Part shown: one piece after another, positions 56,901 through 64,000 of the stretch
Layout of the letters: each line of letters begins with the position of its first letter
Position numbering within the stretch: position 1 is the first letter of the stretch
Assembly (NCBI GenBank): GCA_947247005.1
Contig: OX365948.1
Coordinates: 56,981,401 to 57,045,400, forward strand
Source of the DNA: Spisula solida
Taxonomy: Eukaryota > Mollusca > Bivalvia > Venerida > Mactridae
DNA: 64,000 nucleotides
Direction of reading: 5' to 3'
The notes under the pieces: generated by a model
What the model saw: the letters and a program-made list of their open reading frames with translations, nothing else
The model's database searches: none
Told to the model about the DNA's origin: nothing
Position numbers and translations under genes: made by a program

Positions 56901-59900
56901 ACTTTCCGAATGTTCTTTAATACTAGCCAATAGAAAGGTAGATGGGTGACGACGGTTGTGAGTACATGTATTTAACATGATAGCGGATCATCAACCAGAG
57001 AAATATGAGAACAAAACCTTTCTAATCTTTCATCTCCTATGCATTACCAATCGGTATGGAAAAGGAAAGTAAAAATCGCACAAAGAAGGCAGTATTCAAC
57101 TGAAACCGCTGAGCACTGAGCACAGATAACAAAAAAACAACACAGATCACATTTTTTATACAGCATGATGCCCACCGGTGTTAAAATATTCCGGTAATTT
57201 TCGATCTTTTTAATACTTGACCATACATCACGGTAATTATTAATACGCCATGAGAATAGTATTTGTAGCTCCTAACTTTGCTTGCCGCCCCCCCCCCCCC
57301 CCGGGAGACAATAAGCAACTGACAATTTATGTCCATTTGGAGGACAAGACCACATCTAATGTCACGACTGTACACAGCCAAAGAATAGAAAACTATACCA
57401 TTGCCTGGTGTTCATCCAATCGACATGTAGTTTGTTGAAACTCTCATATATGTATATACATTTATTTACCTTTCAGAATGCAATACCGCAAGTTGGCCAA
57501 AAGCAAACCTCACCAACATCATAATTAGAAACCTAACAACAACAGCAACAACAACAACAACAGCAACAACAACAACGCCGGTAAGTTTAATTTTGTTATC
57601 GTTACTGAAATAATACGACGTCTTCCCTGTCCGATTTTAATAATCTTTTTGACGGTTTCTTGACCTTACTTCTAATGTGGAGCTAATTGTGAGCGGCTAT
57701 CATGTATGCTTAACCGCTGTTTTGGTTGTAATTCGTCTCATTTAATGTACTAAAATAGTACGTAAATTATACAATTATGTATTGCAGGTCCCCACAACAA
57801 AAAAGTCACCGGGCAGTAGCGTCACTCCTGATACTAATTCGGTAATTATTGTGTTCATTCATATTAGTTTCCATGGCATTTAAAACGCCTTTCTAACATT
57901 GATATACAAATGTATCTTCTTTGCTAAGAATTACAGTTTATCTACCGGTACTTACTGGCTATCTTAGCAACCAAATGAAAACTTTCATTCGTGTGATAGG
58001 AGACAGTACCTTTGCCAATTGTAGATGCTACCTACACGTTTTTGGTTGCCGTATCTTTGGCACTTGTACAAAGAAGCACTGATTGTTTGAATGTGACGTT
58101 CCCTGTAAGAAAAGTATGCTTCCTCGCATGCATAAGAATAGTTTGTATTACTAGTATCTTTTTGTAGGAATACCAGTAACTGAAGTGCATATACTTCGAG
58201 TAGGTTTGACAGCTAAAGACAAACACAATTGCAAGTTTTTCTAAAATATATGTACACATTAATTATCAGGGAGGACCATGTAGAGGATCGCCACCAAGAT
58301 GTTACCCCACTGGTGATATCAAAGCTGGCACAACATGCATAACCACAGCCGAGATTGGTAATGGTACCAACTGGTATCAAATGGAAAATGTGTGCAAGCG
58401 AAATAATGGACGACTAGTATGGTTAAGGGAAGATTTGGACCTTGAACATTTGTTGTATACTAGTGTAAAGCATATACATCTACATGGTGCGCTTGTAGCA
58501 ACTGGACTTTTATCATCAACTGCTGATAGCGCCGGGTTGTTCTGGAGAAATCCCTCTGATTGTAAGTATCCAACGATTAAACTGAGTTATTAATTTACCT
58601 ATTTTAATTACGTCGTTTAAATTTTCCGTGGTGCATATATCTCTGTGTTATGTTAGATCGGTGTTCAGTGGAGTATATTTGCTTGGCTTTAAAATAGTTA
58701 AATATCGCGCGAGTTCAAAGCAATTTGAAAAGATCTCCATCCTGCCTCACTCTAACATTTTGTATGACATTGATATTGGGAGTAGTCACTAACTGCTACT
58801 AAACCTTATATTTAATTTGGACTGGTAGTATACGTAATTGTGGCTATAGCATCACGATGGCTATAACAACTTGAATGAAGTTTGCCTATCGGTAGTGATT
58901 TTCAAAGCAATGTGCGTACGTATATAAGTTGAAGCGCTTGCTTTGCATTCGACCTTAAACTAAAAAAATATTTTAATCACATCTTTTTTTAGCAAATGTT
59001 TATTTTTAAGCATACTCATACATGTACACTGGACATGTTTTACAGATACTACGTTTGAATGTTGTAATACAGTCACCAAACCATGCTTATATAACAGTAC
59101 AGCTGAGACATGTACCGCCACTGGATGTTGCTGGACAAATGGACAATGTCAATACCCACGTAAGTTAACTACGTTTATTCTTTTGGACTTGCTGACACAC
59201 ACACACAGTATTGTCCGAAATAATTTACCTGCATCTCATAATAGACCATGTCTCTCCGCCATGCTATCTAGCATGTTAATAGTAATAAATACATCCTTAC
59301 ATTACAAAATACGAATATGTTATATAGATATATAAAATGACACTACGGTTATTACGAGCGGTCGGTTTATCTCGAGCATTTTACCTGTCTCGATAACTCC
59401 AGACGTGGAGATTACGAGGTTTTACTGTAATATAAATGAAAGACGATGTGATAGCGCAATCATATACTAGTATACTGTATCTATTATTTTTAACATTTAC
59501 AGAAAATCAAACTCTATCTACGTTCAATCCTAACACGTCCCAGATGAAATTGTCTACTTCTACAGAGAGGCAGTGTGTGGGCTTCCAGCTAAATGCTAAC
59601 TCCAGTATACATGGACAATGGGTTACCTATGATTGTTTCAAGCCAGCCAGTAATGCTGTGTTTGTCTGCGAGTATAGTAAGTCATGATAAAGCGTGTATG
59701 TAGTTTAATTCCACCCCATTTAATAGACTAACCGATTTGACCCAAGTAAAATCTGATTATGAACAAATTATCTATTCCCTACTTCGATAGACTGAAATAC
59801 AAAATCTACACATTTGTAGCCGGTCAAACAGGAGAATTTGTATTCGCGAAAACAAGTTGGTTGACAATCTGCTTTCAATATTTATGGAACACCCCTCGTA

Positions 59901-62900
59901 TCTTAATACATGTACCTGACATAAAGGCGCTGGTTAAACATTATTCAGCTAGCGAGCGCCACACCAATCGGTCATAACTATGGGATCTCGAACAATGGAT
60001 AATACCCACTCCAAAGGCGTATGCTCGTACCGAAACAATTGGGCAAAGCAAGTCGACGTAAATTTTGGCAATAACTTTCGGGCTTGAGAATACCTGACCA
60101 TGTTGGACTGAACTCAAAAGTATTGCTTATACAGTTAACAAATCGTACATGTAATTTGTAAAGGTCATGTGGAATGTATCAGATTGAACTTGTTTAAAAC
60201 ATTTGTATTTCAGAATGTAATGCGGCAATGTGGCCAAAAACAAACGTTACTTACCTAATGATTGGGGACACAGCAACACAGGCGCCGGTAAGTATCACTT
60301 TGATATTCTTCCAATTGACACAACATGTTGCATTCACTTATGGAAGCCAATTAGCTCAATTGCGACGAAGGTTGTAAATAGGTACATATACGAGGGGTGA
60401 TCAACAAATACGCGAAAAAATGCTCTGAAATCTTTGTTACGTGACCAATACGGAAGAAAATCGATCAGATAGTAGATTGGCGTATTACAAATACATAACT
60501 ATGAAAAACATAAACTCATAAACGTCACTATAGATACACCGGCCCAACATCATCGCGACGTCGTTACATATTACAGTATTCATACTCATTCGTGACACAA
60601 TTCACACTGTATTACGCAGTGAATGATTCTTTAAAAAATAACTGTACAACCAGATACACTTTGTAGACCTGTCCGAATCAATGTTTTTCCTTGGATCTTG
60701 TATGTAAATTATAAAATTAGCTGTTGGAGAACGTTAATATTGATGACGTAATTTGACGTTATTGACGTTGCATAGCCAATGCGCATGTCGTCATTGATTT
60801 CACATGTATGAGAGAATATGCAAAACCGACATCTGATTTGTGTGCTATTACATATTTGTTGCATTTTGCAATATTGCCATTGGTATTTTATGACATTTCA
60901 TTCGCCACACGACTTTTCGTCGCCGATTTCGCTACCGCACTCAATTTCAGACATCAACTTCGAAGCAAATAACTCTAAAACGGAATATTGGCGTTAAAAC
61001 ATTTTTAAGAAATGATGAATGTAATGTTATATCAGTGTACTTGCATAATCCACCTTTTAGAAAATTATAATATTACAATCGCACGAATGAAACGTCATCG
61101 TTTGCTACATGTAACGTTGGAAAATATGAAAATTTGGCCGCATGACGTCGAGTGACGTTGTCATAGGAAACCGCGTTCGTGCCGTCTTCGGTCAATATTA
61201 GTTATCAGCAGTGAATCAATATGAAATAAATACATCTTCATGTTTAGAAAGTTTCATCGAAACTACAGCACTTTTCCGCGTATTTGTTGATCACCCCTCG
61301 TACATTTGTATGTACATGTAAATTACAATTCTTACAACCCAGTAGATCTCAAGGACAGCGACAGGAAGCTCCAGCTGGTTCTGGTCAAAGCAGAGCATTC
61401 TTAGCTCGAATTAAACCCACCACAAACAGGTCGTGTTTGGCCAATCCTATGGCTCCTCCACTCGGAGCTTGTCCTTGGTTTAAAGGAGCAAACAAGTGAT
61501 AAAATATACCAGATTTATATAGCGCCCTTTTCATGCGAACGCACGTTCAAAGGCACTTTACCCATGTTGCAGCCACAAGGGCGCAGGTGCATCCTCTACC
61601 AGTGCAGACACAGCATGATCTGACCAGAGGGACAGACTGAGAGAAAGCCCCTGAAGGGAGAGACACATTAGATACAGGCATGTCCGGCGCTGCAGAGGTG
61701 CGCCTAGCTCTAATTCGAATAGACAGCCTGGTTCTTTAATGTGCCCGGTTTATAGCACCGATACACAGCTTCCTGGCACTTTGCAGACCACACGGCCAGA
61801 TATAGCGGGAAATATTATAAATATTTCAGAAATGTCAAGTTCCGATGCCAGGGATTGAACCCACGACCTCTGGGTTGACAGCCCAGTGCGTTACCACTGA
61901 GCTAAATCCGCTTATATGGTCCAGAAGTGATGGCAAGTTACTTAGTACCCAGCTGATGACGTAAGTGGGCTGGAGTTAGTCTGTATTTTGACAACAGTAA
62001 AACTTCGTTCTGTCGAACATCGATATCTCGAACATCCGGTCTATGTCGAGCAAATTTCAAAATCCCTGCGAATTGGCTTGAGTCATTAAAACTCATCTCA
62101 ATGTTGATACATTTGCAGACACCTGTGACAGGAACTCCACAAGGCACGGGGAGTAGCGTGAAACCTGGTACGCATCCACAAACCCCCGACAATGGATCAT
62201 TACAAGGCACAGGGAGTGGGAGTAGCGTCAAACCTGTCACAGTAGGACCACAGGGGAGTAATTGTGATAACAAATCGGTAATTATGGCATTTAGTAATTA
62301 TAATGAAAATAAATTAAACATGAAATGCATTGTTTGGTTGGTCCAACGTACTAACGACTGTTTTCCGTCATTTTATCGATTATTCTGACCCCAGGTCATC
62401 GGTTCTGATTGGTACCATTGTCAGAAGGCTTTTTGTTAGACTGGTCCCCATATTTACAATATTCACAGTAAAGATCCCGGAATACTGCATGATTGGGGAA
62501 GGGAACAAGACTAGGTCGGTGTGTCATAGCATTGTACCGTACATGCACACACACAAAACGACCTGGCAAATACGACGATCGATTAAAAACTTCCTATTGT
62601 CCTGTCCATTGTTTCAGTGCATCTAGTTTTAATTGAACTATTCATCTATCTATCTGCAGATCTCCACTACAGGAGGACCACCACAGGGGAGTAATGTGAA
62701 ACCTGCAAATAATTCGGTAATTATTGTGTTTATCCTGTTATTGTTCGTATGTAGGAGCTTATACATGATTGTAGGAGCATATACAAGCATGTGACAATGT
62801 TTGCAAGAGACCATTCTACTTCATTAATTAATCTTCAAATTCCGCTTAGCAGACATAATAAGAGGGAAAGGGGTTCAATTACTGTATTGTGTGCTATATT

Positions 62901-63152
62901 AAATGTAATCAGGTAAATTGAGATTTTAGAATAACACTAATGTACAAAATTAATATATATTATATACTGTGCGTTTAAGATGGATACATCTTTTCTTTTC
63001 TACAATATACATAACGTTATACCTGTTGTCTCCGCACATTTTTAATGGATTGCATTTTTTACATTTTTCAGTTTCTGAAAGTACTACTTTCCTTAGAAAC
63101 CGGAGGTGCGAATACAAATATGAGCTTCTTTCTTGAACAGAAATTGCCATGA
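50864..63152 (+). CDS. Gene 2: three-module CTLD-trefoil secreted protein
   Basis: Sixteen exons: 50864-50918, 52628-52930, 53647-53760, 54643-54816, 55469-55551, 55813-55866, 56444-56804, 57477-57580, 57788-57841, 58270-58561, 59046-59159, 59503-59676, 60214-60287, 62119-62277, 62660-62716, 63072-63152. The total is 2253 bp, 751 codons with the stop, with phases matching at each junction. Signal peptide at residues 1-18 (MFIPISRSIILVVLIFQT). Module 1 at 20-215 has both CTLD halves around a trefoil. Module 2 at 262-381 is a CTLD in one exon without trefoil. Module 3 at 435-627 is again split by a trefoil. Thr-rich linkers join them (VPTTKKS; TTTATTTTT). Alternative: each linker exon could instead run on into a short hydrophobic tail and stop, giving separate or shorter anchored products. 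No signal exon was found for modules 2 and 3, which favours one gene. Confidence 0.6.
51493..51559. repeat. Perfect 29-bp-arm hairpin
   Basis: CCACAGGTAACTGTATCATT and GATTAAGAG are followed, after nine bases, by the exact complement. Wider, weaker mirror symmetry (GCTGACAAACAGAAAC near 51369; GTTTTTGTTCGTCAGC near 51674) suggests a 350-bp fold-back element. It lies in intron 1 of gene 2. Confidence 0.8.
51963..52601. mobile_element. MITE family B, copy 2
   Basis: CGGATTTAAAAACGCGACAC to GTCGCGTTTTTAAATCCG, flanked by TTAA on both sides (TA target duplication possible). It is the inverted counterpart of the copy at 29418-30021 and ends 26 bp before gene 2 exon 2. Confidence 0.88.
52628..52930 (+). 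CDS. Gene 2 exon 2: CTLD N-half, module 1
   Basis: 303 bp, acceptor AAACGTAG, donor GTAAGTGT. GGPCRGSPSRCYP, TTCIT, NWYQMENVCK, NGRLVWLRED, ATGLLSS, ending FWRNPSD. Because the MITE ends just upstream, the acceptor and branch site lie at its border. Confidence 0.85.
53647..53760 (+). CDS. Gene 2 exon 3: trefoil, module 1
   Basis: Symmetric 114-bp exon. FECCNTVTKPC, ETC, TGCCWTNGQCQYP. It has seven cysteines, one more than usual, from the CC at the start. Confidence 0.9.
54643..54816 (+). CDS. Gene 2 exon 4: CTLD C-half, module 1
   Basis: 174 bp. TERQCVGFQLNANSSIHGQW, TYDCF, VFVCEY, donor GTAAGTT. Confidence 0.88.
55469..55866 (+). CDS. Gene 2 exons 5-6: linkers of module 1
   Basis: 55469-55551 (KCNSAVWPETNVTNFMIGE and a Thr run, phase 1 to 0) and 55813-55866 (VPTTKKSQESTVKPDNNS, phase 0). 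The latter's donor GTAATTATTA, if read through, codes VIIIFICIITFCVHGI and a stop at about 55917. Confidence 0.7.
56444..56804 (+). CDS. Gene 2 exon 7: single-exon CTLD lacking trefoil, module 2
   Basis: 361 bp. GRPCKGAPPRCYP, NWYQMEAMCK, NGRLVWLKED, ATGLLAPT directly joined to RQCVGFQL, GQWFTYEC, VFVCEY. Relative to modules 1 and 3 the segment from SSTADSAG through the trefoil to STSTE, and both introns, are gone in frame. Confidence 0.85.
57287..57302. repeat. Poly-C tract
   Basis: A run of about 15 C bases after CCG, in the intron before exon 8 of gene 2. Length is likely to be unstable and hard to sequence. Confidence 0.8.
57477..57841 (+). CDS. Gene 2 exons 8-9: linkers of module 2
   Basis: 57477-57580 (KCNTASWPKANLTNIIIRN then a Thr/Ala run from an ACA/GCA triplet repeat, ending TP) and 57788-57841 (VPTTKKSPGSSVTPDTNS). 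The triplet tract makes this linker longer than those of modules 1 and 3. Confidence 0.7.
58270..58561 (+). CDS. Gene 2 exon 10: CTLD N-half, module 3
   Basis: 292 bp, phase 0 at the start as needed after 57841. GGPCRGSPPRCYP and the rest almost identical to exon 2, which indicates recent duplication. The acceptor AATTATCAG has a weak pyrimidine tract. Confidence 0.82.
59046..59159 (+). CDS. Gene 2 exon 11: trefoil, module 3
   Basis: Identical in length to exon 3 and nearly identical in sequence (NSTAETC against NSTSETC). Seven cysteines. Confidence 0.9.
59503..59676 (+). CDS. Gene 2 exon 12: CTLD C-half, module 3
   Basis: 174 bp with the same landmarks as exon 4 (TERQCVGFQL, GQWVTYDC, VFVCEY); differs at FNPNTS and KPASNAV. 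Confidence 0.88.
60214..60287 (+). CDS. Gene 2 exon 13: linker of module 3
   Basis: KCNAAMWPKTNVTYLMIGD and TATQAP, phase 1 to 0, donor GTAAGTATC. Confidence 0.72.
60386..61301. mobile_element. MITE family E, about 0.9 kb
   Basis: CGAGGGGTGATCAACAAATA and CGCG at the left are mirrored at the right end (CGCGTATTTGTTGATCACCC, CTCG), flanked by TA on each side. This pattern is like mariner-type ends. No transposase frame. It lies in intron 13 of gene 2. A related truncated end (TACGAGGGATGATCC) is near 53980. Confidence 0.85.
61504..61911 (-). mobile_element. tRNA-derived SINE, copy 2
   Basis: Same family as 16609-17020: minus-strand GCGGATTTAGCTCAGTGG start and the ATAAATCTGGTAT tail. The tail carries AAAGGGCGCTATATAAATC, which copy 1 has partly lost. 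Confidence 0.88.
62119..62716 (+). CDS. Gene 2 exons 14-15: SVKP linkers
   Basis: 62119-62277 (53 codons, two SVKP units, ending NCDNKS) and 62660-62716 (ISTTGGPPQGSNVKPANNS). They are the duplicated partners of gene 1 exons 7 and 8. Read-through of the last donor gives VIIVFILLLFVCRSLYMIV and a stop at about 62793. Confidence 0.68.
63072..63152 (+). CDS. Gene 2 terminal exon (tentative)
   Basis: CATTTTTCAG acceptor, 26 codons (FLKVLLSLETGG ... EQKLP) and TGA, phase 0. Same caution as for 48498-48578. Confidence 0.45.
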   Translation, partial: FLKVLLSLETGGANTNMSFFLEQKLP

Positions 63153-63453
63153 CAACATTGGTTACCAGTAACCAAAGACACTATATGTATATTAGTGATT
63201 AACTGATTTATTTGCTATAGCGCACCCTGGATAATGTGATGTTTGCAAACATGAATCTGTTTGGTCAACTGTTTACAAATAAGTAAAGAAAACAGATGTA
63301 GTCAGTTTTGTACTAAAATCATTACTGACACATCGTGCACATCTGATTAATCCACCTTTGTAGAATATACCAGCTTTTACTGCCTTTCTCATTATCCGGG
63401 GCGCACTATACATAGCACATTGCATATGCTACGTAGAGGATATTTGTGTTTCG

Positions 63454-63459
63454 AATAAA
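63454..63459 (+). terminator. Possible polyadenylation signal of gene 2
   Basis: AATAAA about 300 bp after the tentative stop. The gene 1 copy has ATTAAA at the same place (about 48876). Common by chance in AT-rich DNA. Confidence 0.3.
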
Positions 63460-64000
63460 TATATAAAATATAGTTTATATCTCATCATGTAGTGATAGAA
63501 TTCAATATTTCCCCGAGAACTCTCATTGTTCTGATGCAAACATTATACAAGAGATGTTTATAAAACATGTATGCCCCCATGGCAGCCCAATAGTCAGAAA
63601 TGATTCAGGTCACAGTGACCTTGACCTACTGGCCACAAAATCAATAGGGGGTCATCTTATGTTGATGACCAACATCCATGTAAAGTTTTAATATCCTAGG
63701 GCAAAGTGTTCTTGAGTTATTGAAGTGAAATCATTTGGTCTACCGACTGACCAACAGTTCACAGTTTTGTTCAGTTAAAACACTGATACAGCAACGTGTT
63801 GGCTCCATAGTACAAACTAACACAATGCAAGGTGTTTTACATTAAGATTTATTTATAAACAAGTATAATGGTTTTAACAATTGACATTTTTATTTTACTA
63901 AAATATCAGAATAAAATTTATTAATTCATAATGGTTTTAACAATTTACACATTTATTTACTAAAACTTCAGAACAAAATTTAAATTACTAATGTGAGAAA

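Larger units (their letters stand above)
62826..63890 (+). repeat. 3' block, second copy
   Basis: Near-identical partner of 48255-49310 (see there). It contains the candidate last exon of gene 2 and an ERE at 63607-63621. Confidence 0.88.

Noticed and set aside
57181..57438. Short frames across the poly-C tract
   Set aside because: Intron sequence between well-supported exons; Pro/Gly content is due to the C run.

Overview
This window is a stretch of animal nuclear genome, most likely from a mollusc such as a bivalve. That assignment is an inference from three things: genes split into many small exons with GT-AG introns, a dense load of tRNA-derived SINEs, non-LTR retrotransposons, Tc1-like elements and fold-back MITEs, and the types of repeat and domain seen. 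No bacterial-style genes or operons are present.

The real gene content is one small family of secreted proteins in three copies. Gene 0 lies on the minus strand (15684 to 2874), gene 1 on the plus strand (26097 to 48578) and gene 2 on the plus strand (50864 to 63152). Each begins with a tiny signal-peptide exon ending in phase 1. It is followed by the N-terminal half of a C-type-lectin-like domain (CTLD), then a separate exon coding for a P-type trefoil domain, then the C-terminal half of the CTLD, then Thr/Ser/Pro-rich linker exons. The trefoil is therefore inserted inside the CTLD, where the long loop with the usual sugar-binding motifs would be. Gene 0 is a compact five-exon model of 281 codons. 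Gene 1 is a nine-exon model of 371 codons. Gene 2 is a sixteen-exon model of 750 codons with three CTLD modules in a row, the middle one having lost its trefoil and the two introns around it. All three models stay in frame from start to stop across every junction. The likely roles are extracellular, in mucus, the extracellular matrix or innate recognition, but ligand and tissue cannot be read from the sequence.

Layout: 1-2458 has no gene. Gene 0 occupies 2874-15684, and its 9.9-kb first intron holds a nested transposon (5878-12380) carrying kilobases of 42-bp minisatellite, and a 1.8-kb palindrome of 13-bp repeats (13212-15030). The stretch 15.7-26.1 kb is intergenic and repeat-rich: SINEs, hairpin elements, a SWIM zinc-finger gene fragment and a tandem array of tRNA-like units. 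Gene 1 follows. Its 8.8-kb first intron contains a nearly full-length LINE split by a Tc1-like transposon, which itself has an intron containing a MITE. Its 8.7-kb sixth intron is filled with LINE remnants, a SINE and an inverted-repeat pair. Gene 2 fills the right end. The 3' ends of genes 1 and 2 (about 47-49.3 kb and 62-63.9 kb) are a recent duplication, so the plus-strand locus grew by tandem duplication of modules and gene ends.
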